Below, in pieces: positions 48,558-63,006 of a DNA stretch of 64,000 bases. The stretch is from Xanthomonas theicola (GTDB taxonomy: Bacteria; Pseudomonadota; Gammaproteobacteria; Xanthomonadales; Xanthomonadaceae). The position numbers were made by a program, and so were the translations under genes. The notes under the pieces were generated by a model, which searched no databases, had not been told where the DNA came from, and worked only from the letters and a program-made list of their open reading frames with translations. The stretch covers positions 2,210,001-2,274,000 of the forward strand of contig NZ_CP049017.1 in the NCBI RefSeq assembly GCF_014236795.1, given 5' to 3'. Numbering within the stretch: position 1 is the stretch's first letter; every line of letters begins with the position of its first letter.

Positions 48558-49540
48558 ACGCGCCCGCCAAGTCCATCGCTTCGCTGTCCACCTTCAAGTG
48601 GCTGCTCAAGCGCGAGTTCTGGGAACACCGCGGTGGCTTCCTGTGGGCGCCGGTCATCGCCGGCGGCGTGATCACCGTGCTGTACGCGCTGCTGGCGCTG
48701 ATCGGCACCGTGGCCGGTCGCGGCAACGATACCAACAGCATCGACATCAACTGGGACGGCGGCCCGCAAAAGGTGAACGAGATCATCGGCGCCGTGGGCG
48801 ACGGCGCCATGCTGGCCGGCGTGGTCCTGGCCTGCATCGTGCTCGGCTTCGTGGTGTTCTTCTACGCCCTGGGTTCGCTGTACGACGACCGCCGCGACCG
48901 CAGCGTGCTGTTCTGGAAGTCGCTGCCGCTGTCGGACCTGAGCACGGTGCTGTCCAAGGCGGCCTGGGCGCTGCTGCTGGCGCCGATCGTGGCGGTCGGC
49001 ATCGGCCTGCTGATCGGCATCGCCCTGTGGGTGGTCACCGCACTGACCATGTCGGTCAACGGCATCACCCAGAGCAGCGCGGTGTTCACCCACTCGCATC
49101 CGCTGCGCATCATCGGCGGCGTGCTGTCCAACCTGCCGATCTACGTGATGTGGTCGCTGCCGACCATCGGCTGGCTGATGTTCTGCTCGGCCTGGGCGCG
49201 CACCAAGCCGTTCCTGTGGGCGGTGCTGATCCCGATCCTGGGCTGCGTGATGGCGAGCATGATGGGCATCCTGCCGATGCTGCACGTGAACCACAATCTG
49301 ATCTGGTACACGGTGGTCTACCGCGGCCTGCTGAGCGTGCTGCCAGGCACCTGGCTGCCGGTGCTCAGCGAAAGCGCGCCGCCGGTGCAGATCAACGGCC
49401 CGCAGGATCTGGCCAACGCGATCCAGCTCAGCGACGCCTGGCGCATCTTCCAGAGCGCCGACATCTGGATCGGTGCGGCGGTCGGCGTGGCCTTCATCGT
49501 CGCGGCGATCTGCCTGCGCCGCTGGCGCGACGACGCCTGA
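48554..49540 (+). CDS. ABC-2 type transporter permease
   Basis: A 328-residue inner-membrane protein. After a short cytoplasmic N-terminus (LLKREFWEHRGGFLWAP) come six hydrophobic segments; a polar 45-residue loop (about 60-75) lies between the first two. The DDRRDRSVLFWKSLPLSDLS motif between helices is characteristic of ABC-2 efflux permeases of the YtrC/CydC-like set. It probably forms the export channel with the ATPase. The ligand is unknown. Its start overlaps the ATPase stop by 4 bases. Confidence 0.9.
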   Translation: MNAPAKSIASLSTFKWLLKREFWEHRGGFLWAPVIAGGVITVLYALLALIGTVAGRGNDTNSIDINWDGGPQKVNEIIGAVGDGAMLAGVVLACIVLGFVVFFYALGSLYDDRRDRSVLFWKSLPLSDLSTVLSKAAWALLLAPIVAVGIGLLIGIALWVVTALTMSVNGITQSSAVFTHSHPLRIIGGVLSNLPIYVMWSLPTIGWLMFCSAWARTKPFLWAVLIPILGCVMASMMGILPMLHVNHNLIWYTVVYRGLLSVLPGTWLPVLSESAPPVQINGPQDLANAIQLSDAWRIFQSADIWIGAAVGVAFIVAAICLRRWRDDA

Positions 49541-49590
49541 CCCGTACCGCCACCCCGTCCCGATTCCCTCTTTCCCGCAAGGAGTTTCCG

Positions 49591-50424
49591 ATGATGCGCA
49601 AGACCTTCGCGCTGTGTGCGCTGCTGCTGGTACCGGCCCTGGCCCTGGCCGACGATTGCAAGTTTTCCGAGCCGCGCAACCTGAAACTGGACCTGGCAGG
49701 CGTCAAGAAAGTGGTGTTCGACGCGCAGCAGAACACTCTCAAACTCGCCGGCGCCGGCGCCAGCGGCGGTGCGTTCGAACTGCGCGGCCGCGCCTGCGCC
49801 TCGGACGCGGACACGCCGAAGCAGCTGACCCTGCGCCAGCGCCGCGACGGCGACACGCTGACCGTGACCCTGCAGCACGAAGGCACGCTGCGCGGCATCA
49901 GCCTGGGCAACCGCTACGCCTACCTGGACATCGCCGGCAGCGTGCCCAGCTCCCTGCCGCTGCAACTGCGGCTGGGCTCCGGCGACGCCGACATCGGCGG
50001 CGTGGCCTCGCTCGACGCCGCGGTCGGTTCCGGCGACCTGCATGCGCATGGCGTGCGCGGCTTGGTCAGCGCCACGCTGGGCTCGGGCGACATCCAACTG
50101 CGCGACATCGGCGGTCTCAACCTGCCGACCCTGGGTTCGGGCGACCTCAAGGCGAGCCAGATCGGCGGCGAGGTCAAGATCGGCACCGTCGGCTCCGGCG
50201 ACCTGACCGTACACGGCGTGCGCGGCGGGGTGCAGATCGACAGCATCGGCTCCGGCGATGCGCAGCTACGCGACGTGAGCGGCAGCGTGGCCGTGCAATC
50301 GATCGGCTCCGGCGATCTGGACGTCAGCGACGTCGGCGGCAAACTCACCGTGCAACGGGCCGGCAGCGGCGACGTCCACCACAGCGGCGTGCGCGGCAGC
50401 GTCGATGTGCCCAAGCCGCGCTGA
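49591..50424 (+). CDS. Secreted protein with GSGD repeats (DUF2807/GIN-like)
   Basis: A 277-residue exported protein preceded by an AAGGAG site 6 bases before the ATG. The signal peptide ends LPALALADD. From about residue 125 to the end it carries eight repeats spaced about 20 residues, each with the core GSGD (LGSGDADIGG, VGSGDLHAHG, LGSGDIQLRD, LGSGDLKASQ and so on), the hallmark of the GIN/auto-transporter adhesin head-like beta-helix domain. It is the first of three exported proteins behind the ABC genes. Function is unknown; a surface or periplasmic beta-solenoid is likely. Confidence 0.85.
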   Translation: MMRKTFALCALLLVPALALADDCKFSEPRNLKLDLAGVKKVVFDAQQNTLKLAGAGASGGAFELRGRACASDADTPKQLTLRQRRDGDTLTVTLQHEGTLRGISLGNRYAYLDIAGSVPSSLPLQLRLGSGDADIGGVASLDAAVGSGDLHAHGVRGLVSATLGSGDIQLRDIGGLNLPTLGSGDLKASQIGGEVKIGTVGSGDLTVHGVRGGVQIDSIGSGDAQLRDVSGSVAVQSIGSGDLDVSDVGGKLTVQRAGSGDVHHSGVRGSVDVPKPR

Positions 50425-50464
50425 CCCACGGCCCTCCCTTCTCGCTTCGACCGAGGACACACCC

Positions 50465-51028
50465 ATGCAACATCGTTCCCTGGCGCTGGCCGGCATCGCC
50501 CTGACTGCGCTGTCGGCCCTGGCCGCCTGCCAGCCCTCCACCCCGCAGGCCGACAAGACCGGCAGCGCGGACAGTGGCGGCAAGCACAGCCTGAGCTTGG
50601 ACAACGGCGACATCACCCTGACGGTCTCCGGCCAGCCGCCGGCGACCATCACCCGCACCGGCGACCTGCTGATCGACGGCAAGCAGATCGCGGTCAGCGC
50701 CGAGCAGCACGCCCTGCTGGTGGCCTACCGCGAGCAACTCGGCGCGATCGGTACGCAGGGCCAGGAGGTCGGCAAGCAAGGCGCCGCGCTCGGGGTGAAA
50801 GCGGCCGGCGACGCGCTGGCCGGGGTCATCAGCGGCAACACCGACCACGTCGGCGAGAACATCGAAGCGCAGGCCGAGAAGCTCAAGCAGGAAGCGCTGA
50901 AGATCTGCGAGCAGGTGGCGGCGTTGCGCCAGGCGCAGGACACGCTGGCGCAGCAGCTGCCGACGTTCCGTCCCTATGCCAGCCTCGACGCCAGCGACAT
51001 CAGCGACTGCGACACATCGGTCAAGTAA
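50465..51028 (+). CDS. DUF2884-like lipoprotein
   Basis: A 187-residue lipoprotein: signal IALTALSALAACQPS with the acylated Cys about residue 20. The mature protein has LLIDGKQIAVSAEQHALL and a helical, Glu/Ala-rich second half (VGENIEAQAEKLKQEALKIC). This is the YggN/DUF2884 type of periplasmic protein, whose function is not known. Two further cysteines near the C-terminus (KICEQV and SDCDTSV) could form a disulfide. It is 40 bases past the GSGD gene, so it is co-transcribed. Confidence 0.82.
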   Translation: MQHRSLALAGIALTALSALAACQPSTPQADKTGSADSGGKHSLSLDNGDITLTVSGQPPATITRTGDLLIDGKQIAVSAEQHALLVAYREQLGAIGTQGQEVGKQGAALGVKAAGDALAGVISGNTDHVGENIEAQAEKLKQEALKICEQVAALRQAQDTLAQQLPTFRPYASLDASDISDCDTSVK

Positions 51029-51081
51029 TTGCGCCGGACCCGGCCTAAAATGGCCGGAACTTTCCTGCTCCGAATCGACCG

Positions 51082-51522
51082 ATGAAGAAGACGCTAGCCG
51101 CCTGGTTTTCCGTGATAGCACTGTGCCTGCTGCTGGCGGCGTGCGGCGCGCGCGACGGCACGGCCACGTCTTCGCACGCCGAGCGCGGCAAGCCGCGCAT
51201 CTCGGTGGACAGCATGGCCGTGATGCTGCGCCGCGCGCCGGCCGCCAACGCCGCGATCGGCCCCGACGGCCGCCTGCGCATCGACGACATCGAACTGCCG
51301 CTGCCGCAGGCGCAGCGCACCCAACTGCAACAGTTGTTCATGCACCTGCAGATGCAGCGCCAGCGCACGCTGGAAACCGCGCCGCCAGACCCGACCATGC
51401 GTTCGGTGGGCTTTGCGAGCACACCGGAGATCAGCGCCCTGCAGCGCGCGGTACTGCGCGACATCGCGCCGCTGCGGCCGTACCAGGAGAGCTTCGGCAA
51501 CCTGCAGGCGGAGCGGCGCTGA
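51082..51522 (+). CDS. Lipoprotein of unknown function
   Basis: A 146-residue protein with a lipoprotein signal (FSVIALCLLLAACGARD). The mature part is short, with RISVDSMAVMLRRAP, the DGRLRIDDIELPLPQAQRTQ stretch and a C-terminal helix. The DGRL-I-D-I-LPL pattern recalls the core of the preceding DUF2884 protein, so it may be a diverged relative. It ends the operon that starts at 47114. No catalytic motif is present. Confidence 0.7.
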   Translation: MKKTLAAWFSVIALCLLLAACGARDGTATSSHAERGKPRISVDSMAVMLRRAPAANAAIGPDGRLRIDDIELPLPQAQRTQLQQLFMHLQMQRQRTLETAPPDPTMRSVGFASTPEISALQRAVLRDIAPLRPYQESFGNLQAERR

Positions 51523-51658
51523 ACGCGGCGATCTCCGATCCAGTCGCAGCAGCGCACCCGGCCGCGCTCCCTGCAGGAGCGGCTGCAGCCGCTACACGCA
51601 CTTGCGCTCCGCTCGCCCTGCAGGGCGCGGCCTGCGCCGTGCCGGACGGCCTGGCGTT

Positions 51659-53062
51659 TCAGCCGCCGCCCACGCCGGCGTGGATCCCGCCCTTGGTCAG
51701 CGCCGCCGGGTCGAGCAGCTTCCGCAGCTCGGCCTCGCCAAGGCCGCTGTCCTCCAGCGCGATCTCCAGCACCGGGCGATTCTCCTTGTAGGCGCGCTTG
51801 GCGATCGCCGCCGCCTTCTCGTAGCCGATGATCGGGTTCAGCGCGGTGACCAGGATCGGATTGCGGTCCAGCGCCTCGCGCACCCGCTCCTGGCACACCT
51901 TCAACCCGGCGATCGCCGAATCGGCCAGCAAGCGCGACACGTTGGCCAGCAGGTTGATCGAATCCAGCAGATTGGCCGCGATCAGCGGCAGGGTCACGTT
52001 CAACTGGAAGTTGCCGGTCTGCCCGGCCACGGTGATCGCGGTGTGGTGGCCGATGACCTGCGCGCATACCATCACCGTGGCCTCGGGTATGACCGGGTTG
52101 ACCTTGCCCGGCATGATCGAGCTGCCCGGCTGCAACGCCGGCAGCTCGATCTCGCCCAGGCCCGCCAGCGGTCCGGCGTTCATCCAGCGCAGGTCGTTGG
52201 CGATCTTGATCAGCGCCACCGCCAGCGTATTGAGCTGTCCGGACAGTTCCACCGCATCATCCTGCGCCGCCAGTCCTTCGAACTTGTTGTCCGCGCTGTC
52301 GAACGTGCAGCCGGTCAGCGTGGACAGGGCCTTGGCCACCTTGCCGCCGAAGCGCGGATCGGCATTGATTCCGGTGCCGATCGCGGTGCCGCCCAGCGGC
52401 AGTCGGCGCAGGCGCTTGAGAGTGTCGCGCAAGCGCTCCTGCGCCGAGAACAGTTGCGCCGACCATGCGCCGAACTCCTGGCCGAAGGTCAGCGGCATCG
52501 CGTCCATCAGGTGCGTGCGCCCGGTCTTGACCACCTTGTCCAGGCGCTTGGCGCGCTTGTCGATGACCTTGCGCAGATGCTTCAGCGCCGGCAGCAGCTG
52601 TTCCTGCGCGGCCAGTTGGGCAGAGACGCGGATCGCGGTCGGCACCACGTCGTTGGAGCTCTGGCCGAGGTTGACGTGGTCGTTCGGATGCACCGCTGCG
52701 CCCTTGCCGGCACGCGAGGCCAGCGTGGCGATCACCTCGTTGGCGTTCATGTTGGACGAGGTGCCCGATCCGGTCTGGTACACGTCGATCGGGAACTGCG
52801 CATCGTGCGTGCCGCCGGCCACCTCCAGCGCTGCGGCATGCACCGCCTTGGCGATGGCCTTGGGCAGCAGATCCAGCTCGGCGTTGACGCCGGCGGCCGC
52901 GGCCTTGATCAGGCCCAGCGCGCGGATGAAGCCACGCGGCATCGGCTGCCCCGAGATCGGGAAGTTCTGCACCGCACGCTGGGTCTGTGCACCCCACAAT
53001 GCATCGGCGGGGACCTGCAGTTCGCCCATGCTGTCGTGCTCGGTCCGAAAGGTGTCGCTCAT
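51659..53062 (-). CDS. fumC: Fumarate hydratase, class II
   Basis: A 467-residue fumarase of the oxygen-stable, iron-free type. The lyase-family signature GSSIMPGKVNPVIPE is at about residue 316, and the active-site TGSGTSSNMNANEV and GRTHLMDAMPLTFGQE segments are present. It interconverts fumarate and malate in the TCA cycle. The ATG at 53062 starts MSDTFRTEHDSMGELQVP, the usual beginning. It is divergent from purB over a 328-base region. Confidence 0.96.
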   Translation of the reverse strand: MSDTFRTEHDSMGELQVPADALWGAQTQRAVQNFPISGQPMPRGFIRALGLIKAAAAGVNAELDLLPKAIAKAVHAAALEVAGGTHDAQFPIDVYQTGSGTSSNMNANEVIATLASRAGKGAAVHPNDHVNLGQSSNDVVPTAIRVSAQLAAQEQLLPALKHLRKVIDKRAKRLDKVVKTGRTHLMDAMPLTFGQEFGAWSAQLFSAQERLRDTLKRLRRLPLGGTAIGTGINADPRFGGKVAKALSTLTGCTFDSADNKFEGLAAQDDAVELSGQLNTLAVALIKIANDLRWMNAGPLAGLGEIELPALQPGSSIMPGKVNPVIPEATVMVCAQVIGHHTAITVAGQTGNFQLNVTLPLIAANLLDSINLLANVSRLLADSAIAGLKVCQERVREALDRNPILVTALNPIIGYEKAAAIAKRAYKENRPVLEIALEDSGLGEAELRKLLDPAALTKGGIHAGVGGG

Positions 53063-54758
<1,696 letters not shown>

Positions 54759-54859
54759 GCCATGCTTGATCTGTGCCGATGCCCGGCAGCGCCCCCTGCG
54801 CGGACGATGCTCCCCCAACCCCACTCCTGCAAGCGCGGCCTGCGGTGCCGCTTCGCACA

Positions 54860-56116
54860 ATGATCGACAAGACCCCTCGCTCCCGCGCCGCCGCGCCGCC
54901 CTTCGAGATCACCGCTACGCGCCGGCATCTGCTGGGCATGCCGGCCGCCATTTTCCTGCGCGACTACTGGCACAAGCGGCCGCTGCTGATCCGCGGCGCC
55001 TTCCCCGGCTTCGTCTCGCCGATCGAACCGGGCGACCTGGCCGGACTGGCCTGCGAGGAGGCCGCGCTGTCGCGGCTGATCGTGCACGACCGCGCCGGCG
55101 ACCGCTGGAGCGTGCGCAGCGGGCCGTTCGAGGAAAGCGAATTCCCCGGCATGCCCGACCACGACTGGACCCTGCTGGTGCAGGACGTGGACAAGTGGGA
55201 TCCGGACATCCGCACCCTGCTCGAACAGTTCCGCTTCCTGCCGCGCTGGCGGGTCGACGACGTGATGGTCAGCTTCGCCGCGCCCGGCGGCTCGGTCGGC
55301 GCGCACGTGGACCACTACGACGTGTTCCTGCTGCAGGCGCACGGCCACCGCCGCTGGCAGATCGACGCTAGTGTGGCGCTGGAGCGCGAGGCGCCATCGA
55401 CCGACTTCCGCGACGACGTCGAGCTGAAGCTGCTGCGCCGCTTCACCCCGACCCACGACTGGGTCCTCGGCCCGGGCGACATGCTGTACCTGCCGCCGCT
55501 GGTGCCGCACCACGGCATCGCCGAGGACGCCTGCCTGACCTTCTCGGTGGGCACGCGCGCGCCGTCCTCGGCCGAGCTGATCGGCGACTATCTGGACAGC
55601 TTGATCGACGGCGCCGACCAGGCGCTGCGCTACCACGACGAGGACCTGCAGGTCCCGGCCGATCCGTACGAGATCGACGCGGCGGCGATGGGCCGCGTGG
55701 TCGAGGCGCTGAACGCGCTGCGCATGAACGACCCCGACCGCCTCGGCGCCTGGTTCGGCCGCTTCATCACCACTTATCGCGCCGCCGGCGAGATCCTGCC
55801 GCCGGCCGACCCGCCGGCCGCCGCGGACGTGGCCGCGGCGCTCGAGCAGGGCCTGGTGCTGCAACGCCATCCCTGGGCGCGGCCGGCCTGGCGCCAAGCC
55901 ACGCGCGGCGCCACCCTGTTCTGCAGCGGCCTGGAGTTCGCCCTGCCACGCAAGGACGCGCGACGCCTGGCCGCGGCCGACAGCATCGACGGCAGGGGCT
56001 ACGCGGCGCTGTCGGCGGCCGGCCGCGAGACCTTGCTGCAACTGGTCGAGGCCGGTTTCTACCAGCCGCTGGACGCCGCCGACGACCGCGACGAGGATGC
56101 CGACGCACAGGATTGA
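54860..56116 (+). CDS. roxA: JmjC-type ribosomal oxygenase (YcfD/RoxA-like)
   Basis: A 418-residue Fe(II)/2-oxoglutarate oxygenase of the type that hydroxylates an arginine of ribosomal protein L16. The DSBH core has the iron-binding HVDHYDVF (His and Asp, about residue 152) and the distal His in PPLVPHHGIAED (about 218). ADVMVSFAAPGGSVGAH precedes it. The C-terminal half is the winged-helix dimer part. The ATG at 54860 gives the family start; a longer frame reaches back to 54773. It is the first gene after purB, 100 bases away. Confidence 0.9.
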   Translation: MIDKTPRSRAAAPPFEITATRRHLLGMPAAIFLRDYWHKRPLLIRGAFPGFVSPIEPGDLAGLACEEAALSRLIVHDRAGDRWSVRSGPFEESEFPGMPDHDWTLLVQDVDKWDPDIRTLLEQFRFLPRWRVDDVMVSFAAPGGSVGAHVDHYDVFLLQAHGHRRWQIDASVALEREAPSTDFRDDVELKLLRRFTPTHDWVLGPGDMLYLPPLVPHHGIAEDACLTFSVGTRAPSSAELIGDYLDSLIDGADQALRYHDEDLQVPADPYEIDAAAMGRVVEALNALRMNDPDRLGAWFGRFITTYRAAGEILPPADPPAAADVAAALEQGLVLQRHPWARPAWRQATRGATLFCSGLEFALPRKDARRLAAADSIDGRGYAALSAAGRETLLQLVEAGFYQPLDAADDRDEDADAQD

Positions 56117-56126
56117 GCCGCCCGCC

Positions 56127-57020
56127 ATGCAGGCCCCCGGTTTCCACATCGAACCGCTCGACCCGGCCCGCCAGGCGGCCCAGTTGCGGGCGCTGCGCGA
56201 GCGGGCCGGCATGCCGGCGCCGCAAGCGCCTGCCGAGGCCGCATTGGATGCGCTGAGCTACCACGTGCTGGCGCTTGCCGAGGACGGCCAGCCGCTCGGC
56301 AGCGCGCGGTTGAGCCCCGCGCAGCGGATCGGCTGCATGGCGGTGCTGCCGGCCTGGCGCGGCCGCGGTGTCGGCAGCGCGCTGCTGGCCGCGCTGCTGG
56401 AAGAGGCACGGCGCCGGCGTTGGCTGCGGCTGGGCCTGGATGCGCCGCCGGCCGCGCTCGATTTCTACGCGCGGCACGGCTTCCTGCCGGTCGGCGCGCG
56501 CGTCGCCGACGGCGCTCCGCAACCGATGCAGCGCCTGCTCGGCGCCGCCGCGGCAGTGGAGGATGCGGCGGCGGCGATCGCCGCCGGTGCCGTGGTGGTG
56601 TCGCAGGCGCGGCGCGAATTGCTGATCTACAGCCGCGCGCTGGATCCGGGCCTACTGGACCGTGCGCCGCTGCTCGCGCAGTTGCGCCGCTTCGCGGTGG
56701 CCGCGCACGACAAGCAGCTGCGCGTGCTGCTGCATGACGCGGCCGCCCCGCAGCGCGCCGCTGCGCCGCTGCTGGGGCTGGCGCAGCGCCTGCCCAGCGT
56801 GGTCCGGTTCCGGCAGGTGGTCGATCCGGTCGACCAGGGCTATGCCGCCGCCTATCTGGTCAACGACGCCGGCGGCTACTATTTCCGTGCGCTGGGTCAC
56901 CGTTACGACGGCGAGACCGACTTGCTCGGCGGCGGCCGCGCGCGCCAGCTGCGCGACGCGTTCGCGCGGGTCTGGGAGCGCTCGCGCGACTGCACCGAGC
57001 TGCGCGCACTGGGCCGGTGA
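56127..57020 (+). CDS. GNAT acetyltransferase with C-terminal DUF7931-like domain
   Basis: A 297-residue two-part protein. The N-terminal half (about 1-140) is a GNAT fold with the acetyl-CoA loop RIGCMAVLPAWRGRGVGSAL and the FYARHGFLPVG end motif. The second half (about 150-297) has RELLIYSRALDPGLLDR, a LRVLLHDAAAPQRA stretch and YFRALGHRYDGETDLL, resembling phospholipase D-like helper domains found behind GNATs in xanthomonads. Substrate unknown. It starts 11 bases after the oxygenase stop. Confidence 0.82.
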   Translation: MQAPGFHIEPLDPARQAAQLRALRERAGMPAPQAPAEAALDALSYHVLALAEDGQPLGSARLSPAQRIGCMAVLPAWRGRGVGSALLAALLEEARRRRWLRLGLDAPPAALDFYARHGFLPVGARVADGAPQPMQRLLGAAAAVEDAAAAIAAGAVVVSQARRELLIYSRALDPGLLDRAPLLAQLRRFAVAAHDKQLRVLLHDAAAPQRAAAPLLGLAQRLPSVVRFRQVVDPVDQGYAAAYLVNDAGGYYFRALGHRYDGETDLLGGGRARQLRDAFARVWERSRDCTELRALGR

Positions 57021-57107
57021 CGCCGCGCGGCGGGCGGCGGCGCAGCGAATGAACCCGTCGTAGCCCCCTGCGTATCCGAAATGCACACCCCGGCTGGCGC
57101 ATGGGGG

Positions 57108-57113
57108 TATAAT
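57108..57113 (+). promoter_or_regulatory. Consensus -10 box upstream of sucA
   Basis: TATAAT at 57108-57113 is a perfect -10 hexamer in an otherwise GC-rich stretch, about 87 bases before the sucA GTG, followed by a TTTTTT run. No strong -35 is seen 16-18 bases upstream, which would fit an activator-dependent promoter of a TCA operon. Confidence 0.6.
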
Positions 57114-57199
57114 TTTTTCGCTTGATTACGCCCGCGCAGGCCACGCGCCCACCGGTTCCCACCGCAAGCCAACCCACAAAGCGACCCGACCCCACCATC

Positions 57200-60025
<2,826 letters not shown>

Positions 60026-60071
60026 ACATCCTTCACATTCCAAAAAGACACCACTTAGGACGCCCCCTACA

Positions 60072-61271
<1,200 letters not shown>

Positions 61272-61281
61272 TCCGGCGCCG

Positions 61282-61383
61282 GGACGCGGGACTCGGGACC
61301 CGCGCCCGGCAATGCAGATCAAGCAGGACTCGGGACATGCAGGCGATGGCTTTGCGAGTCCCGAGTCCCGAGTCCCGAGTCCC
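61282..61383. repeat. Heptad paired-arm element, copy 5 (between sucB and lpd)
   Basis: The left arm is GGGACGC-GGGACTC-GGGACCC (61282-61302). The right arm is four perfect GAGTCCC units (61356-61383). The centre of 53 bases holds an extra GGACTCGGGAC. It occupies most of the sucB-lpd gap within one operon. Confidence 0.92.
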
Positions 61384-61407
61384 GCAAAAGCACAGGACTC
61401 CCGCAAC

Positions 61408-62847
61408 ATGTCAGAACAACATTTCGACGTCGTCGTCATCGGCGCCGGCCCGGCCGGCTACCACGCCGCCATCCGCGCGGCCCAGCTGGGCATGAAGGTC
61501 GCCTGCGTCGATGCGGCGCTGGGCAAGGACGGCAAGCCGGCCCTGGGCGGCACTTGCCTGCGCGTGGGCTGCATCCCGTCCAAGGCGCTGCTGGATTCCT
61601 CGCGCCAGTTCTGGAACATGGGCCACCTGTTCGGCGAGCACGGCATCACCTTCAAGGACGCCAAGATCGACGTCGCGGCGATGGTCGGGCGCAAGGACAA
61701 GATCGTCAAGCAGTTCACCGGCGGCATCGCGATGCTGTTCAAGGCGAACAAGATCGCCGCGTACTACGGCTTCGCGCAGCTGCAGCCGGGCAACGTGGTC
61801 AAGGTCGCCCAGCACGAAGGCGGCGAGATCGAGCTCAAGGGCCGCAACGTGATCCTGGCCGCCGGCTCGGATTCGATCGAGCTGCCGTTCGCCAAGTTCG
61901 ATGGCCAGACCATCGTCGACAACGTCGGCGGGCTGGACTTCACCGAAGTGCCCAAGCGCCTGGCGGTGATCGGCGCCGGTGTCATCGGCCTGGAACTGGG
62001 CAGCGTGTGGAAGCGCCTCGGCGCCGAGGTCACCATCCTCGAGGCGCTGCCGGACTTCCTGGCCCTGGCCGACGCCGAAGTGGCCAAGACCGCCGCCAAG
62101 GAATTCAAGAAGCAGGGCCTGGACATCCGGCTGGGCGCCAAGGTCTCCAGGACCGAGGTCACCGGCAAGGGCAAGAAGCAGGAAGTGGTGGTCAGCTACG
62201 CCGACGCGTCCGGCGAGCAGTCGCTGACCGTGGACAAGCTGCTGGTGGCCGTGGGCCGCAAGGCCGCGACCGGTAACCTGCTGGCCGAGGGCACCGGCGT
62301 CAGGCTCACCGAGCGCGGCCAGATCGAGGTCGACGCGCACTGCCACACCGGCGTCGACGGCGTCTGGGCGATCGGCGACTGCGTACGCGGGCCGATGCTG
62401 GCGCACAAGGGCTTCGAGGAAGGCATCGCGGTCGCCGAGCTGATCGCCGGCCTGCCGGGCCACGTCAACTTCGACACCATCCCGTGGGTGATCTACACCG
62501 AGCCGGAGATCGCCTGGGTCGGCAAGACCGAGCAGCAGCTCAAGGCCGAGGGCGTCGCCTACAAGGCGGGTTCGTTCCCGTTCGCGGCGATCGGCCGTGC
62601 GGTGGCGATGGGCGAGCCGGCCGGCTTCGTCAAGGTCATCGCCGATGCCGAGACCGACCGCGTGCTCGGCCTGCATCTGGTCGGCGTCGGCGTCTCCGAG
62701 CTGGTCCACGAAGGTGTGCTGGCGATGGAGTTCAACGGCTCGGCCGACGACCTGGCGCGCATCTGCCACGCCCACCCGACCCTGTCCGAGGCGATCCACG
62801 ACGCCGCGATGGCGGTCGGCAAGCGCGCGATCCACAAAGCCAATTGA
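61408..62847 (+). CDS. lpd: Dihydrolipoamide dehydrogenase (E3)
   Basis: A 479-residue flavoprotein disulfide reductase. The FAD-binding start is VVVIGAGPAGYHAAI, the redox-active Cys pair is in GGTCLRVGCIPSK (Cys50 and Cys55), the NAD-binding motif is LAVIGAGVIGLELGSVW, and the catalytic His-Glu is in HAHPTLSEAIHD near the end. It reoxidises lipoamide for the 2-oxoglutarate and likely pyruvate complexes. The ATG at 61408 starts MSEQHFDVVVIG; the open frame continues upstream to 61312, but that part is only repeat-element sequence. Confidence 0.97.
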   Translation: MSEQHFDVVVIGAGPAGYHAAIRAAQLGMKVACVDAALGKDGKPALGGTCLRVGCIPSKALLDSSRQFWNMGHLFGEHGITFKDAKIDVAAMVGRKDKIVKQFTGGIAMLFKANKIAAYYGFAQLQPGNVVKVAQHEGGEIELKGRNVILAAGSDSIELPFAKFDGQTIVDNVGGLDFTEVPKRLAVIGAGVIGLELGSVWKRLGAEVTILEALPDFLALADAEVAKTAAKEFKKQGLDIRLGAKVSRTEVTGKGKKQEVVVSYADASGEQSLTVDKLLVAVGRKAATGNLLAEGTGVRLTERGQIEVDAHCHTGVDGVWAIGDCVRGPMLAHKGFEEGIAVAELIAGLPGHVNFDTIPWVIYTEPEIAWVGKTEQQLKAEGVAYKAGSFPFAAIGRAVAMGEPAGFVKVIADAETDRVLGLHLVGVGVSELVHEGVLAMEFNGSADDLARICHAHPTLSEAIHDAAMAVGKRAIHKAN

Positions 62848-62851
62848 AGCC

Positions 62852-62979
62852 GGGAATCGGGACCGAGGACCTGGGACTCGTGCAGCGCCCTGCCCACTGA
62901 CGAACGCCGGGCATCGCCCGGCGTTCTCTTTTCGAGACCCTGATCGCAGCCTGGTCCCTGGTCCCTGGTCCCGAGTCCC
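62852..62979. repeat. Heptad paired-arm element, copy 6 (after lpd)
   Basis: The left arm (62852-62879) is GGGAATC, GGGACCG, AGGACCT, GGGACTC. The right arm (62952-62979) is TGGTCCC three times and GAGTCCC. The 72-base centre contains a strong terminator. It fills the gap between lpd and the LOG-family gene. Confidence 0.85.
62902..62932 (+). terminator. Intrinsic terminator after lpd
   Basis: A perfect 11-bp stem GAACGCCGGGC (62902-62912) with GCCCGGCGTTC (62916-62926), a 3-base loop and a TCTTTT tail (62927-62932). It ends the sucA-sucB-lpd operon and stands in the loop of heptad element copy 6. Confidence 0.93.
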
Positions 62980-63006
62980 CAAAGCATCCCCCTCTCTGAC
63001 TCCCCA

